Below, piece by piece: positions 21,017 through 32,865 of a stretch of DNA of 64,000 bases; position 1 is the stretch's first letter, and every line of letters begins with the position of its first letter. The position numbers and the translations under genes are program-made. The DNA comes from Hamiltosporidium tvaerminnensis. Its lineage: Eukaryota; Microsporidia; Dubosqiidae. The stretch covers positions 406,501-470,500 of the forward strand of contig JAKIMF020000005.1 of assembly GCA_022605425.2 (NCBI GenBank), read 5' to 3'. The notes beneath the pieces are model-generated. The model was not told the origin of the DNA and did no database searches. It saw only the letters and a program-made list of their open reading frames with translations.

Positions 21017-22213
21017 TTAAGCCCATTCTGAAAAAATACAAGTCGCTAAAGCTTGTATAGCATAAAACCGTACATCATCATTCGGAGAACTTGTTAGTAG
21101 AAAAAGATCTTCTTTAAGTTTAAATTTACAAATCAAACTACATATTTCAGGGGCCACTTTAACAAAATGATAAATATCATTTGCTGAAATACAAATATAA
21201 TTGCTATTTTGTGATTTTAAATATCTTCTTAATGCTTTTACTATTTCTACTTTATTTTCTAAAAGTATTTTAATATTTGATTCCCAAAAAGAATCCGTAT
21301 AGTGATACGGGGCTTCTTCTAATTTCCCGCCAAAAAGTTCGTTAAAATAATTATTTATTGAAGATGAATTCTTCAAATAAAAGTTTAATTTCGAACGTGT
21401 AAATTCTAAATCACTAATAAATTCAGGATCGGTTTGTTTTTTTCCTAAAAATTTTTCTACCTCCTGAAGAATTTGGTGGGTTTTGTTTATTCCAAACGAA
21501 TATTCAAATTCCAAAAAGTTTCTAATTATTCCAAAACAAAGTCTTAAAATCTTTTCTTTACTTCGTTCTTTAATTATCAAAACAATATTCTCTATCAGAT
21601 TATACAAATCTAATATTTCAATACATTTTTTATTGAAAGAAAGAATCCAACAAATTCTTAAAACATAATATTGTGTCTCTCGTACTCTCAAAAATTTGAA
21701 TATTAAATCCATAAATCTTTCATCCGTACAGAAATATACTTTTACAACATTTCTGTCAAAAAGACCTTTTCCATCATCAGAAATACGTAATCCATGTTTT
21801 TTTATATACAAAATTTCAGCTAAAAAATAAAGAATTTGTTTCATTTCTTCATAAGATTTTCCTGATAACAAAATCTTTTTACAAAATTTCCAATAATTAT
21901 CTTCGGGCACATCATCTTCATAATACGAAGTAAGAATTTCACAGCTTTTAAAAACAATATATTTATCATTCATTTCAAGATACTGAAATAATAAATCTAC
22001 CATAGAAGAATTCATTAAAAAATATTTTGGTCTTGTACATAATAACCATCTAATTATACCGCAATCTTGTGTATTTAAAAGACTTTGAGATACTTTGTCA
22101 AGTTTTTTTTCTTCTTCTAGTTGAAGTCTTTCAGTTTCTGTAAAAGAATTTTCTAACAAATTGAAATCAGAACAACTCATTTTTATTTTGTTTTCTAGTT
22201 TTTCTAATAACAT
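21017..22213 (-). CDS. VMA13: V-type proton ATPase subunit H
   Basis: A 398-residue, all-helical armadillo-like protein. The C-terminal domain is diagnostic: PYHYTDSFWESN (about 302-313), then ANDIYHFVKVAPE (344-356), a KxKLKEDLFLL helix, and DDVRFYAIQALA (379-390), which correspond to the conserved SPxHxxxFWxxN, NDIGxFVRxxP and VRYxALxxxQ stretches of subunit H. Subunit H links the V1 and Vo sectors and silences free V1, so this marks a vacuolar proton pump. It is shorter than the roughly 480-residue fungal homologues. A CCC motif seven bases upstream supports the start; a second Met at residue 12 (MSCS) is possible but less favoured. Confidence 0.85.
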   Translation of the reverse strand: MLLEKLENKIKMSCSDFNLLENSFTETERLQLEEEKKLDKVSQSLLNTQDCGIIRWLLCTRPKYFLMNSSMVDLLFQYLEMNDKYIVFKSCEILTSYYEDDVPEDNYWKFCKKILLSGKSYEEMKQILYFLAEILYIKKHGLRISDDGKGLFDRNVVKVYFCTDERFMDLIFKFLRVRETQYYVLRICWILSFNKKCIEILDLYNLIENIVLIIKERSKEKILRLCFGIIRNFLEFEYSFGINKTHQILQEVEKFLGKKQTDPEFISDLEFTRSKLNFYLKNSSSINNYFNELFGGKLEEAPYHYTDSFWESNIKILLENKVEIVKALRRYLKSQNSNYICISANDIYHFVKVAPEICSLICKFKLKEDLFLLTSSPNDDVRFYAIQALATCIFSEWA

Positions 22214-22220
22214 ATTCTTA

Positions 22221-22223
22221 GGG
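22221..22223 (-). promoter_or_regulatory. CCC motif of VMA13
   Basis: CATAACCCTAAGAAT precedes the ATG on the minus strand, with seven bases between CCC and the start. Confidence 0.6.
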
Positions 22224-25200
22224 TTATGGCTTTATTTTAAACAAATATTTTTTTAAAAAAAAATTCATAAAAAATATAAAAATTTTATTAAAGACACAAT
22301 GATAAACCGATAAGATAGTTTATTTAATAAATGGTTTGTAAGAAAATTATTACTGGTTTCTAGAATTTTAATAGTTACGTCATAGAGGTGATTATATTTA
22401 ACGGATACGGATTTCTAAAATCTTTTATTTAATAAATTGTAATTACAAGTCTTCGTTTTTGATAAAAAAAAAGGAAACAGAAACCACAATTTATTTGAAG
22501 ATTAATATTTATAAAACTAATTCAATTTATAGATATTCTCTGTATTAGAATTAAGAATAACTAGATATAAAACAATTATAAACAAATATATACTTTTTCG
22601 GTAGAATTCCGGATAAATTAGAAGTAATAAATAAATGTACACGCTATTGGAATCCTAAGAAGATATTTAAGATTTGAAACTGTAAAAAGTATCTTATATA
22701 CAGAATTAAAATATTAAATTTAATTTTTTTTATTTCTTAGATTAGAGATATGAAGATTATTTTTAAAAGAAAAAGAAAAATTAGATTTAAGGTATTTTTA
22801 ATAAATATTTAAACTAATTATAGAATTATTGTATAAAAGCAAAATTTTTAAATATTTTCTAATGAATTCTAAACATTTATTGAGTAGAATTCTCATAATA
22901 TTTATTTCTTTTTATTCTTCAAAAACTTCATATTTACTTTTTTTATTTTTTTTACGTTTTTTTTTTAAATTGATAAACTCTTATGAAACGTTTAACATAT
23001 TTTAACATAAAAAACCGTTATTATGATTACTTCTTTGTGCTTCTACTGTAAATATGCTTTTATAGTCGCCTTGTATTTTAGATAATCCTTTATAAAGATC
23101 AATTTACCAGTGATATCGTTTTAAATGTAAAATTATATTTTGTTTACAGACTTATTAGTCTGTGATTGTTTTTTAAAATAAATAAAACATTTTAGCCTCA
23201 GGTTTGTCTATAATTAGATTTTTTAAAATAATTTTCTATGTAATTTGTTAAATATATGTTCGTTTACTTTTATTATTATAAGCTTATTCATAATACAAAA
23301 AATTAAATGAGAGATTTTGAAATTTGAGAACAATCTATAATATATTTTTTAAACTATATGGTTACTGATAATATTGACATATTTTTTTTGCTGTATTTTA
23401 TATTTTGACTTACATTAAGCAAGTTATATTGGTTAAATTTCTTCCGCTTTTTAGAAATATTCGGATTGCCTACTGAAACATGTTGCACTTCAAAGAAGTC
23501 GAAGATTTTTCGGTGTTTTCTCTATTAAGGTTAAAATATTTAAAGAATACAAATTGAAACTCTTGTAAATTTCTGAAATGCTAAAAAAAAATCATTTCGC
23601 GAAATTTTATATTAATCATCTTATTCACCTCTGGAAACACACAAATCTTTCAATAACTACTATATTTGAAACTGACAGAAAAAATAAAATGTGAAAGAAC
23701 AAGGTAATAGGAAAAAAATCTATAGGGGTTTTAAGTTTATACAGGAATGAGATTATGGATCTCATAGAGAAGCCAAAGTTAATCTTTCAGCAAGATACGG
23801 TATTTAAGGATGAGGCTTTATATAAATCATAAATATACCTCTAAATTTTACAGGTTTTACACTTTTGCAATTGATCACAATGGTCTAACAGGTAAACGCC
23901 AATATATAGCTTCAAATACCAAAATATTTTAAAATAATTGATAGAAAGCTATCTAAATCCTTTAATTGTATTCTAAAAATACATGAATCACCAAATAAAT
24001 CAGTCGTAAAACCGCTATTAATCAAAAAACTCAATTCAAAACATAAATTCGATTTAATTGGCATTCAGTTACAAAGCCATAATCAAATAAATTTATTCAA
24101 ATAAAAAACATCATTTTGCTAAATATATTTAATTCGATTACTTAAAAGCCAAAATTGACGTGAAGTAGCTTACGTAGTTTAAAATGGGCTTGTCATTTTT
24201 AATGTGCTCACTTTTTTGTAACATAATACTGACAGAGGATATACTAAAATAGTAAAATTCATATAAAATAATTTCTAAAGGTGTGATTTAGGTAAACCAC
24301 TCACCTTCAATTCAAGATTCCAAACGTAATAATCAAAAGCTGAAATTTTTTTGTATCTGCAGAAAAAATAGCTCTTCTTAGCTCCAAATACTTTATCATA
24401 TATAATTAACAGTTTAAAAAACTTTAAAGTTTCTATTCAAAAACCTTTTTCTAAATATAAACTGGAAAAGACTTAGCCGTAATATTAAAGATAAAATAAT
24501 CTGCAAACTCTATAAGAATCGAAATTTTAAATAAAAACAGTCAAAATAGATATTTCTAAATATAAATGAAGAAGTATATTATTGTAAAGTTATCTTTAAA
24601 TGAACTTCACTGATTAACCAAATTCTGATTTACATAGCAAGGATATAAAGAAAGCGAAGAATTGTACAAACTACCTTCTTTGATTAGTAAAAAAGAGCAA
24701 ATAAAATTAATGATATGGTATCAGCAGACTAAGTTCGAAAATAGAAGATTTTTTATTCAAAATTAGGTAATAGTCAGCATTAAAGTTAAACAAAAAGCCT
24801 AAACAGTATGGTCTAATATCTAATTCAAAATACGGTGTCACTAAGTATTAATATATTCTATGTATTAAATCCTAACTGTATTAGCACAAGTCGTCCGATT
24901 CAAGAAATATTATGACATTTTTGTATGAAAAAAGATGCTAATGTTATAAATTAGGCACGAATAAATAAATAAAAAGGCTTTATAGTAGCAAGGAATTTCC
25001 AAAACGAGTTAGAATTTTATTTTTGCAAAAAGATATGCCTCGGCTCGATTTGTAACCGATGCAATGAGAAATAAAGTCATATAAACCAGTATCTAGGAAT
25101 TTTCACAAGGCAAACGTCAACTTAGATGCACATCGGAAAATACAAATACATTGATCAAACGCTATGTAATTCTAAAATTTTCCAAAAAAAAACAGCTGCT

Positions 25201-25448
25201 CAGGCAAAACAAAACCGTTAGTTTGAAGTCGTGTAAGTGTGTAAATATAAATATACATTTTTTATTGGTTAGTGCAAATATTTTTAATACTTTTTTTCAC
25301 ATTAATATTATATTCTCTTATATGTGCATGCAACAAAATACAAATAAGAAATTTTTTAAAGACTCAAATATTTTAATTCCAATATCATATACAAATAAAA
25401 TATCTGGCCGGAAATTAAAAAATATGGGTATTACATAAATTAAAAAAC
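22224..25448. other. Long interval without an intact gene
   Basis: Mostly AT-rich. Around 23755-23925 the composition looks more coding-like: a plus frame reads NEIMDLIEKPKLIFQQD (interrupted soon after), and another frame reads FYRFYTFAIDHNGLTGK then RQYIASN. These could be a decayed gene or a Tc1/mariner transposase relic (LIFQQD), but the evidence is thin. A 95-codon frame at 25151-25438 has no motif support. Confidence 0.35.
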
Positions 25449-26640
25449 GGGTTTGCTTTCAATGAAGGCTAGAGATAAGAACAAAAAATTTTTATTTTTA
25501 CTTCTTTTTTGTAAATTTAATTTTTATTTAATAAAATCATGTAAAATAATATCGACTTTATTGAATAAAAAGTTTCAATAATCTTAAAAACAGTGTACTC
25601 CGTGCCTTAAATCGATGATTCTTAAAAAAAAATATTCTTTAATATTATCATTCAATTTAAGCCTTTTGTCACAATTATGTTTAGTTTTTAACCTTTTAAA
25701 TGTCGACCATAAATTTTCGATTGTATTAGTATTAATACCTGATTCTGATACAAAATATGTTGAATGGTTCACACTATTATAAGAAAAATTTTTCTTCTTT
25801 CAAAATATTGATAGGCATGAACAGTGTTCATTTAATATACTCTACTTCGTGAAGAGATAGAATTGCATACAGCATTTTTGAAACTACTCAACGTTCTATT
25901 TGGAATAATTTATATATCGAACCTCTTTGTCGTTCTCGAAATAGCTCCGCAGACTCATTGTTGGCTAATGAGAAGACCTCTATATTACTTTATTCTGCCT
26001 ATAACTGTTTCATCTGCTTCAACTATTTCACCGGGCCAACCAATTTTTTAAAATGAATACAAGCAATCATTTTATATTAGCAATCACAAGTCTTTAATAA
26101 AGTCTACTATAGTTGTATCTGAAAAAACATGAATTCTTTGATGACATCATATGGTAGTTCAAATATAAATCACCAAATGATATAAATTACACCATGGATT
26201 CCAATTTTTAAATTTTCGATTGCACTGAAGCAATATTCAGTATATTTCTTATCACAAAACGTACAGCAAAAACAAACCTTTCCAAAATAAAGAAGTAAGC
26301 TGTTTGGAGTTCAATTTTAAATAAAACATGATCTAACCAAATCGTGTTGTTCTAATAAAAAAAATTCTCCTCAAAGTCACTGTCATTTCTTATTTGCAGT
26401 TTAGAGATTTTGATAAATAGTTCTCCAATGTTAACAACTATCATACAAACAGAAAATTTAGTTACTTTTAAGCGAGAAATTATCAATGCGAAATCTAAAT
26501 ATTTATTAAGGTCGTAAATATTTTGTAATTTTTAATTTTTTTTTATTGTAAATTGACAAAAAAAGAGGTAAAACTTTTAAAATTTTTAAAGCCTAAAAAA
26601 GTTTTATTTTTACTCTGGCTTTCATCGAAAGTCCAACCTA
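25449..26640 (-). mobile_element. Merlin/ISXO2-like DNA transposon relic with terminal inverted repeats
   Basis: The minus strand encodes a broken DDE transposase of the ISXO2/IS1595 (Merlin) type. Between about 26330 and 25584 it shows a Cys-rich start, VEADETVIGRIK (first catalytic Asp), RGLLISQQ and GAISRTTKRF, and finally TNTIENLWSTFKRLK (25584-25772 frame), which is the TxTIExxWxxxK signature before the last catalytic region. Stops and frameshifts are many. The ends form imperfect inverted repeats: GGGTTTGCTTTCAATGAAGG from about 25449 and, reverse-complemented from 26640, AGGTTGGACTTTCGATGAAA. Flanking TAAAAAAC and TAAAAACC may be the 8-bp target duplication usual for this family. Confidence 0.75.
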
Positions 26641-26863
26641 AAAACCTAATAAAAGATTTGTAGTAGCAAAACAATTAAAAAATTAACAAATAATTTATTC
26701 TTTCTAGTCACTTCTATAAATATACTTAGAAGGTATTAGTGAGCTTGATAGGTAAAAAAACATAAATTTTAGTGCAATAAAAAAGATAAAGATTAATCGA
26801 AATCCTTAACTTGAATAGAAATTACAATTATTGATTAACTATATACAAGTAAATAATTAAAAC

Positions 26864-28471
26864 TTATTTAATTAGACTTCCATCGATCGGTTCAAAAAGA
26901 GGAATGATTTTAGTTCCCCCTAGTGTACACTTACTAATTACTTCGAATTTTTCAGGAAATATCTCCGTATTTTCAACTTCAATCATTTTAAATATCTTTT
27001 TTGTAATAGAAGGCATGAAAGGTTCACATATATGTCCCAAAAGAACAACAAGAGAGACACCGACACTGAAAACAGTTTTTCTTCTTTCCTTATCATTTAT
27101 ATTATCTTGTAAATATTTATTTCCGGCATTTGAAATTTCCATAAATATTTTTAGTCCATTTTTTAATTCAATACGTTCCATTGCAGATAAATATTGTGAA
27201 TACGAATCATTAATTTGAGAAATAAAAAGTTTATCTTCCTCATTTAAATTAAATTCAATATTTCTTTTCATTTTTTCTTCAAAGAATTTTAGAGATCGAT
27301 TACAAAAATTACCAAAATTATTTATCAAATCACTTTTTACGGTTTGAATAAAATCTTCAACTGAAAAATTCGTGTCTTTATTTTCTGGTCTAATCTTGAT
27401 CAAGTAAAATCTCCAAATACTTGCAGGTCCTTTCGTATCATTTAAAAGATCTGATCCAAAAATACCAACATTTCTACTTTTAGAAAATTTATCGTTTTCA
27501 TACATCAAATACTCTGTACTGTTAATTGTACTAACAATAGGATATTTGTTTTTGGTGGCAAGAAGCATTCCAGGAAAAATTATAGAATGAAACGGAACAT
27601 TATCTTTTCCCATGAATTGGTACCAAACACAATCATCCACAAATGAGTCATATTCTTCCTTAAGACACTTTTTTGTAAAGGTTAAATATCCTATAGGTGC
27701 ATCAAACCAGACATATAAAACTTTATCTTCGAATCCTTCAACTGGAACACCAACTCCCCATCTATACTTCAAATCTCTGGTCATACTTCTAGAATGTAGA
27801 TCAAGGTTAATCCAATGATTAGCAATAGCCTTGGCATTGTCAGACCAACTTTCACTTTTTTCTTCAATAAATTTTTTTATTTGAGGTTTTAAGAGATCTA
27901 ATCGCAAATATAAATGCTTAGTCTTACGAATTACCGGTTCCTCCTTACAAATTGAGCATTTTGGTAATTTTAATTCCAAAGCTTTCACGAGATAACCACA
28001 ATCATCACATTGGTCACCTCTAGCACGTTCAGAAGAGCAAGATGGACAAGTTCCTAGTAAATATCTGTCAGCTAAAAAAAGTTCACATTTCAGACAAAAA
28101 TACTGTTCACTAGTTTTTTCTTCGAAATAATTTTCACGATAAATTTCTTTGAATATTTTTTGCGTAAAAATTACATGATCATCATCGGTTGTTCGTCCAA
28201 AATGATCAAAATGAATTTCAAACCAATCATAAATATTTTTATGAATTACAGAATTTTTATCGACTATTTCTTTCGGATGTAAATTTTGTTCGATTGCTGT
28301 CATTTCTGTAGCTGTACCATATTCATCAGTACCACAAATATGAATCGCTTTTTGTCCTCTTTTTTTACAAAATCTTGTATACACATCAGCACTCAAAACA
28401 CACCCTACTATATTTCCTAAATGCGGTAGGTTATTAACATATGGAAGAGCAGAAGTAATTAATTTCTTCAT
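26864..28471 (-). CDS. MARS1: Methionyl-tRNA synthetase, cytosolic
   Basis: A 535-residue class I synthetase charging tRNA-Met. The HIGH motif is HLGN within ALPYVNNLPHLGN (8-20). The KMSKS motif is KFSKS (328-332). Between them lies the connective peptide with four CxxC pairs (C126/C129, C142/C145, C155/C158, C172/C175), the two-knuckle zinc arrangement typical of archaeal and eukaryotic cytosolic enzymes. WFDAPIGYLTFT and GKDNVPFHSIIFPG are family-typical. A helical anticodon-binding domain fills the C-terminus; no C-terminal tRNA-binding or GST-like appendix is present, so it is a minimal form. CCCC lies five bases before the ATG. Smaller frames on the plus strand are shadows. Confidence 0.95.
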   Translation of the reverse strand: MKKLITSALPYVNNLPHLGNIVGCVLSADVYTRFCKKRGQKAIHICGTDEYGTATEMTAIEQNLHPKEIVDKNSVIHKNIYDWFEIHFDHFGRTTDDDHVIFTQKIFKEIYRENYFEEKTSEQYFCLKCELFLADRYLLGTCPSCSSERARGDQCDDCGYLVKALELKLPKCSICKEEPVIRKTKHLYLRLDLLKPQIKKFIEEKSESWSDNAKAIANHWINLDLHSRSMTRDLKYRWGVGVPVEGFEDKVLYVWFDAPIGYLTFTKKCLKEEYDSFVDDCVWYQFMGKDNVPFHSIIFPGMLLATKNKYPIVSTINSTEYLMYENDKFSKSRNVGIFGSDLLNDTKGPASIWRFYLIKIRPENKDTNFSVEDFIQTVKSDLINNFGNFCNRSLKFFEEKMKRNIEFNLNEEDKLFISQINDSYSQYLSAMERIELKNGLKIFMEISNAGNKYLQDNINDKERRKTVFSVGVSLVVLLGHICEPFMPSITKKIFKMIEVENTEIFPEKFEVISKCTLGGTKIIPLFEPIDGSLIK

Positions 28472-28476
28472 TGGAT

Positions 28477-28480
28477 GGGG
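28477..28480 (-). promoter_or_regulatory. CCCC motif of methionyl-tRNA synthetase
   Basis: GTGCGCCCCATCC precedes the ATG on the minus strand, five bases from the start. Confidence 0.6.
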
Positions 28481-29464
28481 CGCACAATTTCAATATAAAT
28501 ATAAAAAGATTGCACAATATTTTAGATAACAGATAAAGAATAGCAGAAGAACATAAAAATATTTTTCTAAATATAACGGGATACTTTAGGATACGTAATA
28601 GGAAGGAATAAAAGATAAGAATATTAAAATATTTATTTAAAAGGTAATCAGATATTTTAAATAATTTGTAAATATATAGTACGAACGAAAATATGCGTCC
28701 CAAACAATAACTAAATATTTTAAGATACTAAACGAGAATGAATAGGAAAACAAAATAACTAATATGAATATGAATTCATCTGGTAAAAACAAAAGATAGC
28801 TGAAATACAGATTTCATTTTCTAGTTTGAAAAAAAAGTTCTTAAATAGTTTCTATTTTCTTTTTAAAAAGAATGGATTAAATAAACAAAATACATTACTT
28901 ATATAACGAGAACTTGAAAACAAAATGTATTTGACGGATAACAGTTATGAATATTTAAATGTTTTAATTGAAGTTTATAATATTTGAATAGCGTATACTC
29001 AAAATTAAAGAAAAAAATAATATGTAAGAATGAGAAATTGCTTAATCGTAAAAAACAAAATACATGATAAAAAAAAGTAAATAACTTATAGTAAAATGTT
29101 AGATTTTTTTAAACCGAATACCTAAATCTACGAAAAAAAAATTTTAAAGCTTTTTAAATTTCTTATTGAAAAAAATAAACTATTCCAAAGATTAAAAGTA
29201 AAATGAACATTTCTAATTTAGAAGTAATATATTATCAAAATATGAATAATTTATACCAAAATTAAAACACATTTACAAAAGGCAATTTAGAAAAGTCGGT
29301 TTTAGTTCAATATATTACATACTTTACGTTGAGACTGACAACCTAACCAACCAAAATGAATTGTCTTTATAACGCCCAGAACTCGGCTAAAATACGTTTC
29401 ATCGTTGGATTGTTTTCCATCCGTAGGGAAGAAGCGAGCAATTAAATAATTTATTTTACATATT
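28481..29464. other. AT-rich interval, no gene seen
   Basis: An 89-codon minus frame at 28434-28703 overlaps the synthetase start in another frame and is hydrophobic noise from AT-rich sequence. Slightly less AT-rich DNA at 29325-29450 has no identified origin. Confidence 0.45.
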
Positions 29465-30155
29465 TTAAACATTAGTACATTTATATTGTTTCAAGATATT
29501 GACACAATTCCGAACTTTGGAAATAACTAGTACTACAATTGCAACAGTATCTCTTACGATAACTACACCCCAGAGCTTTTAATCTAAGGATATATAGAAC
29601 ATATTCATTCAATAGACGGGTTATTAACCCGGGTTAGTCCATTTTATTTGCTCAATATTTAAAAGTAGGTTGAACCCCGCCATACGTACATCCAAGATCA
29701 TGGGCATTCAAATTACTCTTCATTTCTGAACCTTATAAACCACTAGCTAAAAAATATCAGAGAATCTCATGCTTCCACCTAGACAGGCAATGTCATATAA
29801 CCAGATATTACCTGCTACCTAGATTTCATCTTTCCAATTATATTTTTCTCCCTATCTCCGGGCGCACAGTCTTATAATCCGACTGATCAGGGGTAGATTT
29901 TCCTGATTTTACATGGAAATTACCTACAACTTTAACAAAGATCTAAAAACTAGTTACATAGAAAACTAAAATCTAAATTTGTAGAAAATTTTAACCATTT
30001 CGTAGATATTCTCTTTATTATATTGAATCTTATAGAACAAATGATAAATATAATGTTTTTATTATCTCAGAGAAAATCCAAACTATAATATGATACATGA
30101 TTAAACTTATTTATTGCTAAATAGAAAGTTTTTAATATGGTGATCTTTTCCCACC
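29465..30155 (-). mobile_element. Family U element, decayed but about full length
   Basis: The minus strand runs from GGTGGGAAAAGATCACC (near 30155) through TAGGTAATTTCCATGTAAAA, GGATTATAAGACTGTGCGCC, GGTAGCAGGTAATATCTGG and TGACATTGCCTGTCTAGGTG to the 3' end near 29465. Block order and total length match the intact copies. Confidence 0.7.
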
Positions 30156-30712
30156 GTAAACGCCAAAATATTAATAATTTTAAAATATTATATACAGAAG
30201 ATTTAATTGAAAGTTTGTTGTTTAAATTAAATTAAGTCTTGATTCAAATTATAGTTGTTTCATTTTGTTTGAACTATAATCAAAACGGGTATCTTTTGTT
30301 TATTTCTGAGCCATGCTTGTTATCATAATATAATTTTAAAAATGTATAAATTTGTCTTCAAACTATTTCCTTTAAATTAAATTCAATTTAATAATTCGAA
30401 TTATAAGACGAAAAATTCGATTATTAAAAAGAATGTTTTTTTAAATTGAAAAGTTAATATAAAATAAATTGAATAATTAAATAAGTGATGACTTACAAAT
30501 TTTAACCGATAGTTAAAGGCATATTGAAGGTTATATTTTATTGTTTTTTTCAAATAGATTACAAATCATTTAAATAATATTATTAAATAATTTTAATCTA
30601 TTTTAAATTTATTTCTACTTTGTTTGAAAACTATTTTTGTTAACTGTAAATTTATACAATTTTTAATTTATCAAATTGTAAAGATATATAAACGATTTTT
30701 TTGTATAATTTT
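30156..30712. other. Upstream region of the 434-residue secreted gene
   Basis: Highly AT-rich. A TATA-like GATATATAAACG lies at about 30682-30693, some 20-30 bases before the ATG. No CCC motif is present. Confidence 0.5.
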
Positions 30713-32017
30713 ATGCTTGTGTATTTCTTATTTGTAAGCACAATATATTGTGCTAAATCTGTTCTTACTGATGCAGGCGTGGATTACAAACAAAAAAAGG
30801 CATGTCTTGAACATGGTACTTTAAAATTTGAAAAACTTGTCTATAAAATTATAGAAAGACTAAGTCCTGGTTATTCATCAGACTTCTTTAAAGATTTGTA
30901 TTGTATGAATGTAGCTAAGGGAATAGAGAGTGAAAAATTGCATGCATTGTTCGATTTGCTAACTAACATCAAAATTAAAAACATTCATATATTTTATTTG
31001 AGTATTATTTGGCAAGATAAAGATGAAGATAATACAGAAGATCAGATAGAAAAACTTTTAAGGATTATAAATGAACATATATGTTTACAGAATCAAAAAA
31101 CTGTTAAAAAAGTAATGAATCATCGAACCGCTCCTTTTGTTCAAACAAAAGATAAAAGTACAAAGTTTATTTATAGAAACATTGAACCAAAAGGCAATAT
31201 GAAAGATAATTTCGAATTCTTTGAAAAAATATTTTCAAATTCGCTGCAAAAAAATTTTTGTGATGAAAATGTAGAAAGTCATAAATACTTCACCATATTA
31301 GTTAAAGATAATTTTACGGAAATCGATTTTATAAGCTTCAAAGGGATATTATTGCAATATCTCAAAGAATTTACATTGAAGAATAATGAAATTATTTTTT
31401 CCTTTGATGACAATACTTTACGAACATTAAATGATATTTGCTTTGAATTTAGATTAAAATTTCCGGAAATAGAACACATCTATAGATTTTCATATGAAAA
31501 AAAAATAAAATCTAGATCGTACAATTTTACCAGAATGTTTATAAAATCCAAAGGATATTTTATATCAGAAGAGTTGAATATTATTTCAATAAAAATTAAC
31601 GCATCAGAAAAAGAAAGAACCAAGGACTGTTTCTCCGAGAAGAAGTGTATTTTATATTTTAAAACTACTCCTTCTCAAAGATATGATTACAAAAATATCA
31701 ATCCGATCAAGAAAGATATAACATTCGACGTAAATGACTTGTTTTCGTTACAATGTTTAAACAAAGGAAATTTTTTTGAGGAAAAAAGCAAAACAGGGGA
31801 AATAAATTTCAAAAAAGGTTTTTATGTATTAGATGTGAGTTTTTCGAATAAACGTGCAAAAATGATTGCATTCAAATATATATTCATATTTAATATAGTT
31901 GGATTTGTTTCACATGGTTATCGGGATAAAATTACAACTATAGGCAGAATAAACGATGTTCCTATAATTATTCAAGAAATCCATATGAAACTAGCTAAAG
32001 GTTTTGGTGATTTATAA
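30713..32017 (+). CDS. Secreted protein, large lineage-specific family, copy 1
   Basis: An uninterrupted 434-residue protein starting at the first ATG in frame (30713). Residues 1-14 (MLVYFLFVSTIYCA) form a short signal peptide; no other membrane segment is clear, so the mature product is probably secreted. I recognise no domain. It is clearly related to the products at 43540-44878 and 63073-64000: shared segments include LIE-type helix then GYS near residue 55, an F(L/V)Y...W(Q/S)(D/E)D stretch near 100, FIYxxI near 155, IFSxSL near 180, DFxxFK near 210, and NPIKKDI...FSxxxxNKGxFFE near 335-365. Divergence from those two is high, so this is an old paralogue. No CCC motif; a TATA-like element is present. 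Confidence 0.75.
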   Translation: MLVYFLFVSTIYCAKSVLTDAGVDYKQKKACLEHGTLKFEKLVYKIIERLSPGYSSDFFKDLYCMNVAKGIESEKLHALFDLLTNIKIKNIHIFYLSIIWQDKDEDNTEDQIEKLLRIINEHICLQNQKTVKKVMNHRTAPFVQTKDKSTKFIYRNIEPKGNMKDNFEFFEKIFSNSLQKNFCDENVESHKYFTILVKDNFTEIDFISFKGILLQYLKEFTLKNNEIIFSFDDNTLRTLNDICFEFRLKFPEIEHIYRFSYEKKIKSRSYNFTRMFIKSKGYFISEELNIISIKINASEKERTKDCFSEKKCILYFKTTPSQRYDYKNINPIKKDITFDVNDLFSLQCLNKGNFFEEKSKTGEINFKKGFYVLDVSFSNKRAKMIAFKYIFIFNIVGFVSHGYRDKITTIGRINDVPIIIQEIHMKLAKGFGDL

Positions 32018-32149
32018 ATCATAAAATTAAAATGTAAAAAAAACCGAGAAACATGAATTAATCAAATTATTTAATAAAATATTGACTTTTAAATGCAAAT
32101 TTTTAAAATTATTAAACGAGTAGCAAAGTAAAATTAAATACTGTAAATT

Positions 32150-32865
32150 TTTTTCATTTACCAAATGTTATATCATTTTTAAAAGTGACAAGTGCTATAT
32201 TGTTGTTTGAAATTAACGCGGTTTTAGGTTCAGCATAAATATACCCTCTCCAAAACACTCTTAATATCCCTTGTAATGATTACATCTCAAAATCTTTGAT
32301 CTAAAAGTTATGTAAACCTTATTAACAAGCGAGTTAGCATCCATATGCTCGTTAATTTTCGAGGCATGGAGTACGATGGTGGTTAGAAACCAATCCTGGA
32401 TTTGTTCAAGAATATGCAGCATTCCCATTTACTCTACATCTTCCTAGCCAATAAACTTCCAGCTAAGATATATCTCGGCGACTTACACGAAGTCAACATA
32501 GACAAGTGAAAGCCATACCAACAAGCAAAACAAAATATAGGCTTTTTTTAGCCTATGTGTGTTTATTTTAAATTCCCATGCGCTTAGATTTCTGACTAAA
32601 GTGAGTAAGTTTATTTTGCATGCTTTAACATGGCAATTACCTATAAGTATAGTTGCGATCGAGTTACATAAAGAGCTATAATTCAGATTTTAGAAAATGT
32701 TTCGTCATTTCGTAGCCTTTTTCCACATACGAAACTCCACGGCCCAACCGAAAATCTAGCGTGGTTATAATTTCGCTAAAAATAAAAACAATTATTTTAA
32801 CATAAAATTCACGTACCAATTGCCAACTAGATAATTTTTATTGTAGTTATTTCCTTCTTACCAAA
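32150..32865 (-). mobile_element. Family U element, decayed but full length
   Basis: Minus-strand blocks in U order: AGGAAATAACTACAATAAAA (start), CATGTTAAAGCATGC, CTCACTTTAGTCAGAAATC, GGTATGGCTTTCACTTG, CGAGATATATCTTAGC, AAGTTTATTGGCTAGGAAG, GTAGAGTAAATGGGAATGC, ending near GCACTTGTCAC. Confidence 0.7.

Noticed and set aside
25151-25438. 95-codon plus-strand frame
   Set aside because: No CCC motif, signal peptide or domain; composition matches AT-rich chance frames.
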